NCBI GenBank assembly: GCA_009760855.2
Contig: WPIO01000001.1
Span: 3,184,001-3,248,000, forward strand
Reading direction: 5' to 3'
DNA: 64,000 nucleotides
From: Cristatella mucedo
Taxonomy: Eukaryota > Bryozoa > Phylactolaemata > Cristatellidae
A model generated the notes under the pieces. That model was given only the letters and a program-made list of their open reading frames with translations. It was not told the origin of the DNA and made no database searches. The position numbers and the translations under genes are program-made. Of the stretch, positions 30,831 through 42,439 are shown piece by piece. The first letter of the stretch is position 1. The number at the start of each line of letters is the position of its first letter.

Positions 30831-31128
30831 CACCTTCGAGAGTGTCTCGGTGCTAAGCACAGAGCAGCACAACCGCGAGATCGACTCGGCGGAGTGTAAC
30901 TCCGAGAATGGCGAGGCCATCCTGAGCCACAGTGGTTTTCGAAGTGCGGTATCGGCCAGTGACGAGGGCATGCGACCGGCCATCGGGGCTCGCACGGAGG
31001 TGACCTACGGGAGCCGCCTGACAGTGGGAGCGGTGCCCCACCTTTGCCTAAAGGCGGGCAGCATCTACGACCGGCTGCTCGCGAGGGGCAGAGCTAATAT
31101 GTGCCTCCTGCGAGTGGCCGTCACGTAG
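30826..31128 (+). CDS. Unidentified ORF after the GC-rich repeat
   Basis: A frame of 100 residues beginning MSTFESVSVLSTEQHNREID, apparently continuous in style with the repeat upstream, and containing GSRLTVGAVPHLCLKAGSI. After the stop at 31126, a second protein-like stretch (31167-31371, including DDFPVVRADPSPAWLVDYE) lies in the same strand. It might be a retroelement Gag region, given the LTR-like blocks downstream, but no Gag motif is visible. Confidence 0.3.
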   Translation: MSTFESVSVLSTEQHNREIDSAECNSENGEAILSHSGFRSAVSASDEGMRPAIGARTEVTYGSRLTVGAVPHLCLKAGSIYDRLLARGRANMCLLRVAVT

Positions 31129-31619
31129 CATGCACCCCATCCAAGCCGGTCTGAACTCGTTAATGCTAAATTAATATCCCAACAGAGCCGGAATAACAAA
31201 CAGCCGGACATTGCACCGCCTGAGCAGGCAGGAGAGGAGAACGCGGGAGCCAATGGCCACGACGACTTTCCAGTCGTGAGGGCCGACCCCTCCCCAGCTT
31301 GGCTGGTGGACTATGAAATCTATTTGCTATGGGGGAAGGGATGTAGTGTTCGCCTGCGGCTTCTGCTGTAATTAGAAAGAAGCCTGACAGAAGCGCCTGA
31401 CACTAATGCACATGCCTCGGCTGTGGCCAATAGTTAAGATATTGAAGCAGCTCAGCGTCGGGCCACTAATGCAGGTTATATTTCATCTGATTCATCTGCT
31501 GCGATTGATCGAGCTCTCATATACGTGCCCGTTAAAAGGAATCAAGCAGAGTCTCGTTCACTGCATTCGATCGCACCGCTGTGTCTCCTTGAGACTCCCA
31601 CTGGAACAGCGTCTGCTGG

Positions 31620-31800
31620 AGCCATTGTCACACAACAAGTGCAGGAAAGAGGAGGGGAGGGGAGAGGAGAGGAGAAAGGAAGAGACGGATGGGTTGGGGA
31701 GCCGAAGGGAGAGCAGGAGAGGAAAGGGAAACGGGGGGGGGGCTGGGGAGGAAGCATCGGGAGAGGAGGGGAAGGGGTGTGAGGGAACACGACTCAGTGG
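31620..31800. repeat. Purine-rich (GGAGAGG) tract
   Basis: Nearly pure AG on the plus strand, including a run of Gs near 31731. Frames on both strands are artefacts of composition. A second purine tract lies at 33065-33240. Confidence 0.7.
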
Positions 31801-32335
31801 GGCAGCCTTCGAGCACTGGGCAGAGACCCTATGAAGGCTCAGACTGCCAGAGCAGCAGCAGGAAAACGAGCGGTGGAGGCCGAGCGATGACTCGGCAGAT
31901 GTCTCGGCATTCCTGCCCAAAGCCATGCATTGGCATCATCTGTGGGAACATTAATCTAACACAAAGTGCCATCAGCTGTCGGGCTGGCTCGGAAGGAACG
32001 ATGGCGGGGCTGCCGAAGGAGTGCAAGGGGAGGGAAAGGAGGGCTATATCCCTCTACACCGGCAGCCGACTAGTATGTGTAGACTGGGTTCGGCCAGCTT
32101 GGTTTGGAGAATAAAGCACCGAGCTGGTTTGGTCCAGCGGTTAAGGTGGTCGCCCCAACCAAGGTCTGGCCGAGGTAACGAGATCGAGCCCCGAGGCATA
32201 TATGATGCACCTAAATAGAGATTAAGCTCTCTTAGGGCGCTATATAAATGAATTATTAGTCTGGTGTTGGAGCCAGCAGGCTTGTTACTCGGTCAAGCCA
32301 CCCAGCCCGACGACAGTTCGCGCAAAGGGTTGTCA
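31795..32335 (+). repeat. Duplicated LTR-like block, copy 1, carrying a SINE
   Basis: Matches 32660-33065 in order: cgagcactgggcagagaccct, attggcatcatctgtggga, gctgccgaaggagt, cggcagccg, tggtttggagaataaag, then after the SINE gttggagccagcaggct and a gacagttcgcgc end. The aataaag followed by a short end and cagcccg..gacag fits an LTR 3' part. Confidence 0.55.
32118..32262 (+). mobile_element. tRNA-derived SINE, best preserved copy
   Basis: The head has a pol III A box (tggtttggtccagcggttaa) and B box (cgagatcgagccccg). The tail is aaatagagattaagctctct then agggcgctatataaatgaat, ending in attatta. Comparison with the empty paralog at about 32975 (gagaataaagtgtcagctgt) shows it as an insertion right after aataaag. 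Confidence 0.85.
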
Positions 32336-32659
32336 TATTTGGCATCAGCTGTGGGATCTAGGACGGTCTCTCCACCGGGATCTGTGTAAAGGGAGTATAA
32401 GCTTGGCACGATCGGAGCATGCCAACCTAGTCTGGTTTGGTTTACCGGGGAATGGCAAGCGCGGAGATTTTGACGAAACATGATCAGAGAAGCCCCCGGG
32501 AGATACTTCTGTGGAGCTTCAAGCGGGAGCAGCAATTGGCGGAGAAATGTCGGCGACGCAAGGAGAGGGAGCAGCGACGGGAGGAAGATTGAAAGGAGTA
32601 GGAGCTGAGACAAGAGAAGTGGGAGCAGTGTCTTCGGAGATAGCATAGTGTAAGGCATG

Positions 32660-33065
32660 ACTCGGCAGCCTGCGAGCACTGGGCGGAGACCCTACGATTG
32701 CACAAACTGCCTAAGTAGCCGAAGGCTCGCGAGTGGTGCCGATGACCGGCAGTCTTGCGCCAATGCAAGCATTGGCAGCATCTGTGGGGAAATCCGCAAA
32801 CTGCCGCCAGCTGTCGTACGGAATCCGAACGAAGTTCGGCTCTACGGTGCAAAAACAACACATGCATGGAGTATAGGAGCTGCCGAAGGAGTACAAGGAA
32901 ATGGGGCGAGATCCCTCGACGCCGGCAGCCGTCTAGAGGGAGTAGATTGGGCTTTGCAGGCGTGGTTTGGAGAATAAAGTGTCAGCTGTTGGAGCAAGCC
33001 GGCTTTTTACCGACCCTTGTAAGCTACCCAGCCCGCCGACAGGTCGTACAGAGGGCTGTCACAGA
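32660..33065 (+). repeat. Duplicated LTR-like block, copy 2, without SINE
   Basis: Same order of blocks as copy 1. Upstream, 32480-32650 encodes a Lys/Glu/Arg-rich stretch (FKREQQLAEKCRRRKEREQR) that may be Gag-like. Two direct copies about 0.7 kb apart (SINE removed) could be LTRs or a tandem duplication. Confidence 0.5.
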
Positions 33066-33244
33066 GAGAGAAGAGCAGGTGGAGTGATGAGATAATTAGA
33101 AGAGGCTAGACGAGGAAAAGGGAAGAGGTAGGGGAGCTCAGAGGAAGGTGAGGAAAAGAGGAGGAAAGACGTGAGGGTGATAAGAGAAGAGGGGAAAGGA
33201 GAGGGGGAGGTGAGGAGAATAGTGGGCAGGGGTGAGGCAAGGTA

Positions 33245-35690
33245 ATATCTTAGTAAGCTGTTGACACTGGTACTTAGGAACTATGAAAAACCAGTGGACG
33301 TGAGAGTAAAACTAAATAAGTCCTTGATTCATCCCACCTATACTATTACGTATCCCCGGGATAGATAGTAAAGTTGCCAAGGACAAGCTCACGATAGCGT
33401 CTGGGTGGCCAAAATACATGTAGCAGCACTCATCCTATGACGATGGGTTGCACAAGTTTGGAGAACTATCGAACAAATGAATGCAGCAATCGGTAAACAA
33501 AGAAGGAAAGCTAACAAACATGCATCAGCTGAGTGACTGCAAACCTCTGCACGAACATTGAATGTTGCCGTAACTACAGCAATCACGGCCAACAGAGAAA
33601 ACGCAACAGAATAAGCTCGATGCATCGATAGTAGCTTCTAGCTACTGGAAGGAGCAATAACTGGCGATACTCAACGATAAAACGAGTTACGTCGCAGTGA
33701 CAGCACTTTACTCTTTCCTGTAGCCTGCCGCTCCGTCTTGGATAGAGCGAAGAGTACACAAAGCCATTAGAAGTTCAAGTTGCTAGTTCAGTTGCCGGCA
33801 GAGCTGGCTGCAATGTGAAGGCCCTGCAAGCGTTTAAGCTGCAGCCGTTGTGCCTATTGCCAGCTTGCGAAAACCTGCTGGTATTCCCTAGCGATTAAAC
33901 TACTCAAAACTTGGGGTTCGAGCAGATGAGAGCACCACTTTTCGAAATCACTGTACTGCCTAGCTAGGAGGGCTAGCTACAAGTACTACGTAGCGGCCAG
34001 TGCTTTATCGCGGCTTTAGCAGACCACGTACAAACTGTTGCACGGCGACGATTAAATCGCCTCTGCTTCCGCTTTGCGCCTGCGCCAGTGAGACCCGCCG
34101 CGAGCACCGGTGGGCGATGCTTGCAGGCTACACTCGCGCTGGCACTCGCGGCGGCGGGGTGCCAGCGCCCCTCGGCTGACTTGCCGATCACCAGGAAATC
34201 AGTCGACACGCCCTCAACCTCACCACGGATCCACCAATGGTACAGCTCAGCTTGCTTAGGTACCTAGTGCGCATGGCCGAGGTGCTGGCGTCTGCTTCCC
34301 CCCCCCCCAATCAGCCGTGCCCGGGTCAACTGAGCCGACGTGATACCTAACATCCGACTTGTTGTTAGCAGTCTAGCGCCATAGCTGTCGCTACCGTGCC
34401 GAGTATGTCTTCGGTTTTTGTCCGACGTGGTCCTTTTGCATTTAAGGCCCTGAAATGCACTGAGCCTGTGCACGAACAGGGAACAGCAGTCCGGCTAGCT
34501 AACCAGCGACCAGGCTGGTCGTCTCCGGCGAGCCAGCTTACTTACCAAAGTTGACGTCGCCAATCCAGGTGAAAATTTTCAAATTTCTTGACGCAGCTGA
34601 CCTTTCGCCACACAATGAGGTCGTGAGACAAATAAAAATTGACTCGACATCACGTACCACCTCGAGCTTTGGACTGACGATGGCTCAACTGAAGAAAGAG
34701 CTCCAGCCAGTGATGCGACGACGCAAATCGATAGCTTTATGCGGTCGAAGCAGCCCCGCAGCAATAATGCGCCAGATCCAATCCATACCATAACGACAGC
34801 TGCAAACGGAAATACAACCTGTGGGCAGGTGTAAAATCATCCGCCAGACAATTGCAACTTAAGATGGGGCTAATTTGCTTCAACCTTGTCGAAAATGTAT
34901 TTTCTTAAATTAAAAGAAGATAAAGCATCGCAAAATTTTCTTTCGTTGAGGTGATCCTGAGTGGGCGACGGTAAGTAGTGTATTAATGGGTAACACCCGA
35001 CGTTCCTTACCCGGCGGGCCACAGGGCGAGGCCATTTTGGTGAAAGGCTGCTATGACGTCGGCCCGCCATCCGGATAAATCGAAGGAGCGAGGTGACATC
35101 CGAGGTAATCATTGACACATTCCGGATTCGCTTGCTTCTCTGGCAATTATGTCGCTGATTTTTGCGAACGCGGGAATTGCTGACGCACGAAGCTCCAGAA
35201 CTGCGGAGAGTTTCTAGAAATGTTCTCTCTCCCGTGTACTTCATAGTGCGATTATGCGTTTTGCGGCGACTCACGGTCAGCTATAGCCACTCTATGTCAA
35301 TAACTGATGTTGCCACGTATATCGCTCGGCCGGATGTCCAACCAAGTCAGCAATACTACGGCTTCTCGCTGCATCAGGGGTAGTCAAAACTGCAGTGTGA
35401 CATCGCACTTTGCTGTCGCTAAGCTGCTCACCGGCTTTACCACCGATTCTGGCCCGGCTGTAACGGCTTGCGGATGCTAGCGAGTTAGCTAAGAGCACGC
35501 GCAGCATCTTGTTGCATTTTGGTTGCGAACGAACCCCCGGCTTCTGTTCGCTTTGCTGCATCCGGCTTGAAATTTGCCATTGCACTTCGGCGTTCAGCTT
35601 TTCGTCGTTACCGGAATAATGATACTCGTACTACATTTGTTTAGGGTCCTCCGACTAAGAAGACATTTCGGTTCACCTAAATAATTGCTC
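33245..35690. other. No gene recognised
   Basis: Mixed composition with a GC-rich patch at 34030-34260. Many short overlapping frames, none with motifs. A poly-C run occurs at 34300. Confidence 0.35.
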
Positions 35691-35790
35691 AAGTCTTCTA
35701 TGTTGAGGATGAGTATTTTTCGCGCGTGCTTGACCGGCGACCTTTCGGGTGGCACACTGTTTTACCCGTTGTGCTTGCCTTGTTATTGTA

Positions 35791-35864
35791 CAATGGCTTC
35801 ACCTGGCTGTTCAATAGTAATAATTCAAAGTTATTGTAATGTTAGTAAAACTGCTAGCGAAATT
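35791..35864 (+). CDS. Candidate first exon
   Basis: ATGG in a favourable context opens 24 codons (SPGCSIVIIQSYCNVSKTAS) to a consensus donor (gaaattg then gtaagtg). A possible downstream exon is at 36057-36195, but the phase that fits the donor does not give the most protein-like reading there. Low confidence. Confidence 0.2.
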
Positions 35865-36056
35865 GGTAAGTGATTATGCTATATCCAAGCAGTTGATTTT
35901 ATTGACACTGGCAAACTGCAGACGCTCAGCTGGCATTTCCCCCATTTGGCTTTCACCGTAGACAGTCGTAGAATTCCCGAGGACAACTGCAAGGAGAAAT
36001 GACCCATTTTGCAAGCTGACTGTCGATTTCAATGGTATTTCCATGTTTTTTTTTAA

Positions 36057-36195
36057 GGAGTGATTTTGAGCCCTTTGTCTGTGAGCATGTGCCGCTCCCT
36101 GGTCAAGGTCGTTTCCGGCCGTCGCGGCTGCAGGAATTCCTGCGCCCGTTGTCCGGACCTCTGTCGCCTGGCATATCCCTTGTGGAGGACGCGAT
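36057..36195 (+). CDS. Candidate terminal exon
   Basis: Follows a poly-T acceptor (ttttttttaag). One frame reads SDFEPFVCEHVPLPGQGRFR then SGPLSPGISLVEDAMK and stops at TAA. A second frame is also open and Cys-rich. High third-position GC supports coding, but nothing identifies it. Confidence 0.25.
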
Positions 36196-36199
36196 GAAG

Positions 36200-37070
36200 T
36201 AAATCTAAATCAATATGACTAATAGTACATGGCTTTTATTGGGAAGACGTGCTCATTTGTGCAAAGTTTCTTAAAAAATCTTCCTTAATCGAGCTTAAAT
36301 TTGGTAGGTTAAGTTTTAATAAGTAAGTTTTAATGTGGCAGTCAGCACCACTCAAAGCACGACTTCATACGCCAGCTCGGAAAGCTATGCGACCGTCGTC
36401 ATCAGATGCTTACTTGATAGTGAAGGAACCCAAGACCTTAAACCGAACAACTACTAAGTGAGCAACCGATATTTAAATATGGTGCATTGCTCAGTGTTTA
36501 ATTAACCGGTGTGATAGCACAATAGTTTCAGCTATAATAAGATTCTGCAGTCGTGGTTTTAATTTTTTCAAAAAATGTATTTTTGAACAATGAGAATACC
36601 AAAACAGCACTTCAAAATCTTGGCATCATATGCGACTTGTATCCAGACTTGTCGAACCTTAGTAGGTCGAGATGTATGAGTAACCCTTGTTGACTGCATT
36701 CTTGTGACTTTTATGCAGCTTTATTACCTGAGTACTTTTTATCTCATAAAATCAGTAACACAGCTAATGCTTCACGAATCAAAGTGAAATTTCAAATGAG
36801 GGTTCAGATCTGCATGTTTTTACACGATTTTAGATATATTTTTCATTTTGGTTCTGTACATTTCGCTGTGCACAACGTCATTCCTCCTGGAGTTTTTCCC
36901 TAATAACGTACTTGTGAAGCAAAATGTATGACGCCCATTAGTTCAGACAGGGAAACTTTGCAATATCTTTTCGTCTCTAAGCACACCAGGGCCCCAGAAT
37001 AGCATCGAACCTTTGCAAAATAATATCCGTTAATCTAGAAATCTCGTGTGTATAAACGGCATGATAAAAA
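36200..37070. other. No gene recognised
   Basis: AT-rich DNA with no open frames of note and no internal repeats seen. Confidence 0.4.
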
Positions 37071-37074
37071 TAAC

Positions 37075-37190
37075 GGCTATCACCAATACTTAAATTGGCA
37101 AGAAAGTCACGCTCAACTACAGGGTTCGAACCCACGGCCTCAGTAATGAAAAGCGGCAACTATACCTTATCGGCTACGATGACCATAGCC
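37075..37190 (-). mobile_element. tRNA-derived SINE head
   Basis: On the minus strand, an exact B box ggttcgaaccc (37122-37133 on plus) and an A-box-like tcgtagccgataaggt (about 37162-37178). The tail is not well preserved. Not folded as a real tRNA: the acceptor ends do not pair. Confidence 0.55.
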
Positions 37191-37324
37191 TAGACGTGCC
37201 GATTAACAAGAAATTCAGTTAACTAAATGTATAATAGTTATTAAGCAATCTGGCCGAATTATTCTCGTCAGTGCAGATCCTGGTTTAGGTGTTGTTCCTA
37301 AACTCAATAGGCGTTGTAGTATAT

Positions 37325-40300
37325 TAAGAGATCTTCGTCGAGGAGCTCAAACTCCGCCATTTTGTTACGGTCTGACACGCTTCAGTGGTAGGTTGAGTCT
37401 CTGGGCTAACTTTAAGTGGCAATGATTGCCAGTAGCCCGGTACCATCGGCAATATTGCCGTTCGCTGTCTTGAGGAGACACCTGGCACTTCAATAGGCAT
37501 AGAATTAGCTAGGGAGCACTTCGACGAGACGCTCCAACTCATCCATTCTCTCTCATTCCCTTACGGTTCAATAGGTCAGTGGTGATGCTCGGCCCTCACA
37601 TCGAGCTGCCGTCATTGCCCAAGGCCCAGTACAATAGGCACAGCTGCTGTTGGCTGTCTTAATGAACACTTGGCCCTTCGATAGGCATTATAATAGTAAG
37701 GGAACGATTGCTCGACGAGCTCTAACTCCTCCATTTTCTTAGTCTAATATGCGTCGGTGGTAGGTGTATGCTCGGCCCACTCATCGAACTGGGTCATCGA
37801 CCAAGGCCCAGCACGATCGGCACCATTCCTGTTCGCCACCTTAAGGGGAAACTTGGCATTTCGATAGGCGTTATAATAGTTAGGTAACACTTGTTCGAGG
37901 AGCTCGAACTCCTCCTTCATTTTCCTACACTCTAATACGCTTTAGTGGTACCTTGAGGCTCGGGCGTCACAACGTTCTGCCGTCATCGCCCAGGGCTCGG
38001 TACGATCGACTCCGTTTCTGTTCGCGTCTTCATGGTTACTAGGCACTTCGAAAGGCGTTATAATAGTTAGGGAACACTTGGTGCAGGTGCTCTAATTCCT
38101 CCATTTTCTTACAGTCTAATATGCGTTGGTGGTAGGTTGAGGCTCGGCCCTCTCATCGAACTGCGGTCATCACACAAGGCCCGGCACGCTCGCACCATTG
38201 CTGTTCACCGCTTTAACGAGACACTGGGCACGTCGATAGGCTATATAATAGTTAGGGAACACTTGTTCGAGGAGCTCGAACTCCTCCTTCATTTTCCAAC
38301 GCTTTAATGCGCTTCAGTGGTACGTTGAGGCTCAGGCGTCACATCGTTCTACCGTCTTCGCCCAAGGCCAGGCACGTTCGGCCCCATTCCTGTTCGCTGT
38401 CTTCATTGACACTTGTCACTTCGATAGGCATTATAACAGTTGGGAAACACTTCCTACTCTCTAATATGCGTGGTTGGTTGAGGCTCGGCCATCTCATCGA
38501 ACTGCAGTAATCGCCCAATGCCAGGCACGATCGGCACTATTCCTATTCGCTACCTTAAGGGGACACTTGGCACTTCGATAGGCCTCATAATAGTTAGGGA
38601 ACACTTGTTCGAGGAGCTCTAACTCCTCCTGCATTTTGCTACGCTCTAAAACGCTTTAGTGGTACCTTGAGGCTCGGGCGACACATCGTTCTGCCGTCAT
38701 AGCCCAATACCAGGCACGATCGGCACCATTCTTCTTCGCCACCTTTAGGTTACACTTGGCACTTCGATAGGCGTTATAATAGTTAGGGAACACTCGGTCG
38801 AGGAGCTCTAACTCCTCCATTTTCTTACAGTCTAATATGCGTTGGTGGTAGGTTGAGGCTTGGCCCTCTCATCGAACTGCAGTCATCTCCCAAGGCCCGG
38901 CACGATCGGCACCATTCCTGTTCACCGCATTAAGGGGACACTTGACACTTCGATAGGCGTTATAATAGTTAGGGAACACTCGGTCGAGGAGCTCTAACTC
39001 CTCCATTTTCTTACAGTCTAATACGCGACGGTGGTAGGTTGAGTCTCGGCCCTTACATCTAACTGCCGCCATCGTCCGAGGCCCGGTACGATCGGCACCA
39101 CTGCGGTTCGCCATCTTAAAGGACATTTGGCACATCGATAGGCGTTATAATAGTTAGGGAAACACTTCGTCAACGATCTCTTACTCCCCCATTTTTTTAC
39201 AGTGTAATATGCCTCAGTGGTTCGTTGAGGCTCGGGTGTCACTTCGTTCTGCGGTCATCGCCCAAGGTCCGGCACGATTGGCTCCATTGCTGTTCGCTAC
39301 GTTAAGCGGACACTTGGCACTTCGATAGGCGTTGTACTATTTGGGAATACTTGGTCGAGGAGCTCTAACTGCTCCTCCATTTTCCTATACTCTAATACTC
39401 TTTAGTGGTACCTTGAGGCTCGGGCGTCACATCGTTTCACCTTCATCGCCCAATGGCAGGCACAATCGGCACCATTCCTCTTCGCCACCTTAAGGGGACA
39501 CTTGGCACTTCCATAGGCGTTATATTAGTTTGGGAACACTCGGTCGAGGAGCTCTTACTCCTCCATTTTCTTACAGTCTAATATGCATTGGCGGTAGATT
39601 GAGGCTCGGCCCTCTCATCAAACTGCAGTCATCGCCCAAGGCCCGGTATGATCGGCACCATTCCTGTTCACCGCCTTAAGGGGACACTTGACACTTCGAT
39701 AGGCATTATAATAGGTAGGGAACACTTGGTGGAGATGCTCTAACTCTCCCATTTTCTTACAGTCTAATATGAGTTGGTGGTAGGTTGAGGCTCGGCTCTC
39801 TCATCGAACTGCGGTCATCGCACGAGGCCCGGCACGCTCGCACCATTGCTGTTCACCGCCTTAACGAGACACTGGGCACGTTGATAGGCGTTATAATAGT
39901 TAGGGAATACTTGTTCCAGGAGCTTGAACTACTCCTTCATTTTCCTACGCTCTAATACGCTGCAGTGGTACATTGAGGCTCGGGCATCACATCGTTCTGC
40001 CGTCATCACCCAGGGCTCGGTACGATCGGCTCTGTTTCGGTTCGCCGTCTTCATGGTTACTTAGCACTTCGATAGGCGTTATAATACTTAGGGAACACTT
40101 GGTGGAGGTGCTCTAACTCCTCCGATTTCTTACAGTCTAATATGCGTTGATGGTAGGTAGAGGCTCGGCCCTCTCATCGAACTGCGGTCATTGAACAAGG
40201 CCTGGCACGATCGGAACCATTCCTGTTTACCGCCTTAAGGGGACACTTGACACTTTGATAGGCATTATAATAGTTAGGGAGCACTTGGTCGAGGAGCTCT

Positions 40301-40370
40301 AACTCCTCGATTTTCTTCCAGTCTAATACGCGTCGGTGGTGGGTTGAGGCTCGGAACTAACTTCGAGTGG
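37325..40370. repeat. Satellite array, monomer about 186 bp, 17 copies
   Basis: cacttcgataggcgttata-like boxes recur near 37490, 37676, 37857, 38046, 38231, 38419, 38572, 38762, 38948, 39134, 39320, 39508, 39693, 39878, 40066 and 40254, with a spacing of about 186 bp except one deleted unit (38419-38572). Two monomer types are distinguishable: A with agtggtacc and ggctcgggcgtcac, and B with ggtggtaggttgaggctcgg and ctctcatcgaactg. The edges (first two and last units) are the most diverged. Minus-strand frames crossing it exist because the unit is about 62 codons long. Confidence 0.93.
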
Positions 40371-40689
40371 GCGTCGACGCCCACGGCTAGTCTAGTAGAT
40401 ACTGTTATGGGCGTATATATACGCACACATGCTGACTTGCTATGCGCCTACTCAGGACATTTTCACCAGGCTGAGCTTTTAGTTGTAGTTAATGCTTGTT
40501 TATTTGTTTGTGAGAATTTAAAGTTCAACCTACTTAACTGTAGCTGAGCCTCCTGGAAGAGGTACCGTCGCTGTTCGCAAGTTGCTTCCGTCTCTCCTCT
40601 TTCGTGTCCGATCGTGACTAGAACTTCTCTCAGTGATCTTAGGCACTAAGCAGTTTCGCAATCTAAGGCCAGAAAATCGCTAATAGAGC

Positions 40690-41035
40690 AATGAGGCATC
40701 CATCTAGGATTTACCCTATCGCGAGTTTTCATGCCTTCCGTTGGCGACCTCCTCATGGCAGAACCGAAATCTGGTGCCATCTGGCCCTGCAGAAGTCCGT
40801 CTGGTGCTGCTGTGTCCGACGAGCAGAATTGAGGCTGTTCTGCAGCTGTCCAGGCAGATCTCTTCGTTGTCCGACTTGGCTGATTTAGAGAAAGGCAGAC
40901 GTCGTGAGAAGGCTTCAGCCATGCTGTCTGCAATTCATTGTGACGCCGCCGGGGTTGAGCTTGCCGGTGAACAGGGGACGCGCCAGGGCTTCTTAAAGCG
41001 CATCAGGCTCCTTAAACCGCTGCGAGTCAGCTAAT
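40690..41035 (+). pseudogene. Gag-like fragment of an LTR retrotransposon (tentative)
   Basis: The frame at 40741-41034 contains PAEVRLVLL then ISSLSDLADLEK, matching the LP..VR..L.....L..LA..AD spacing common in Ty3/gypsy Gag proteins. The preceding part (EIWCHLALQKS) lies in another frame. No protease or RT follows. Confidence 0.3.
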
Positions 41036-41354
41036 GTGAGCCAGAATGACAGCTGACGAATGCCTACAGCACCTGCAAAGAGATCCATAGAAGACAGTTG
41101 GTGAGCACGCTCGCCTGTCTGCCTATCTTCCTAGCAGCTAGAGAGTCCTGTGCAGGCAGCTTGCCAACAGGACGTTGATATCAAAAGAAGCAGGAGGGTG
41201 ACTGGCCCATGCCTCGTCCTTTAAGCCGCTGTCTTTGGAAGCAGCGCTTTTTTGGGTTAGGTTAGGTTTCCTCTATGTGCACACGAGTGCATTCGCCTAC
41301 AGCACCGAACAGTGCGAATACAATAAATAATAAATCCTGGCTGATTAAACAGTC

Positions 41355-41504
41355 TGTTTTGTATAGCGACAGAAGAGCCTTTTCGGCTATCACCGCCGCT
41401 TGCAGTGGCGATAAAGAATCGCCCACCGCAGGGATCGAACCCACGACATCGGGACCGAGGTCGTGAAAGCAACCGCCTTACCTAGTGTGCTATCACGGCT
41501 CACC
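41355..41504 (-). mobile_element. tRNA-derived SINE, second type
   Basis: On the minus strand: A box gtgatagcacactaggtaag, B box ggttcgatccc (41431-41442 on plus), then a tail gcttgcagtg..cgctatacaaaacag that partly resembles the shared SINE tail. The acceptor ends do not pair as in a tRNA gene. Confidence 0.65.
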
Positions 41505-41517
41505 AACAATAGCTAGC

Positions 41518-41665
41518 TTTGCCCCGAGCTGGCTAAGTGCTTCGTTCATTATAGCCAAAGTCATGGTCCTTGGCTGAGATTCTTCCTCGATACTTTCAAC
41601 CCATGTCGCGAGTTCGAGTCCTGAAGGTGGCTTCTTCCCTTTAGCATAGCCACCTGCAAGCGGTA
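41518..41665 (+). mobile_element. tRNA-derived SINE, degraded, head-to-head with the previous one
   Basis: A-box-like gagctggctaagtgcttc (about 41526-41543) and B-box-like gcgagttcgagtcct (41608-41622). The head is lengthened between the boxes. The tail is unclear. Confidence 0.45.
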
Positions 41666-41669
41666 AACC

Positions 41670-42435
41670 TTTATATTTATTTTTGACGGTACAAATGAAT
41701 CCAAGTACTGCCATACGAGTTTCAGGCTACTTGTATGTGATACATACTCATTATTATGTACCTGTAATACTCGCCCCTATATTTATTTATATCAATAATT
41801 GCCTTCCTGTATCTCAGTTTGCTTGGATTCCTAGTTCATTTTTTCAACCAGTACTTTACAAGCATCTAGTGATTTATTGCTTATGCCAGCTCAAGCCACT
41901 GCTTGATTACTAATTCAGCTGAGCGTCATGAGGTTACATGGCATGACCCTGTCGTCTATTTCAGTCGTGTAAGTACTAATACCTTGTATTTGGTTTGTTA
42001 TTTAATTATAATCCTCATCATATATCATCAAAGAACTGCTTTCTATTCCCTCTTACTAAGGGAATAAAAGGCAACGAAGACGGGACGAGTTTAAAGCTTA
42101 GAATTAGAAAACGTTTTGACTTGGCACGAGATAACCCTTAAGGTTGCACCCAGGCTGGGTTCGGTTGGCTGGGACCAGGCGGCTGTAATGAGGGTCACCG
42201 GCTAGGCCGGGGTCGGACCTATGCATTGCCGGATGTGTGGTGACGAGAGGTCACCGGGGCTCTTGGGTACGGGAAGTTGGCCAAGTAAGTCGTGGTGTTG
42301 GAGGCTCCAGGTCTCGCCGAGTTATGCACCTGGATTTGTGCAGGCGTGCTCCGGCGATGCTGCTACACACGCAAGCGAACGAGTACCCAAGGCCCGAGCG
42401 GAGCTGGATAGCTCGCTCGTTGTTGACTTGTAAAC
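41670..42435. other. No gene recognised
   Basis: An AT-rich half, then a GC-rich half (42120-42435) with composition-driven frames. The GC-rich half leads into dispersed repeat D. Confidence 0.35.
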
Positions 42436-42439
42436 TCCG

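Noticed and set aside
31525-31926. Glu/Gly- and Pro/Ser-rich frames on both strands
   Set aside because: They arise from the purine-rich tract.
38869-39242. Open minus-strand frames inside the satellite
   Set aside because: The monomer length is close to a multiple of three, so frames persist by repetition. No motif and no start context.
41355-41504. A true tRNA gene (good A and B boxes)
   Set aside because: The ends do not form an acceptor stem and a SINE-type tail follows, so it is called a SINE.
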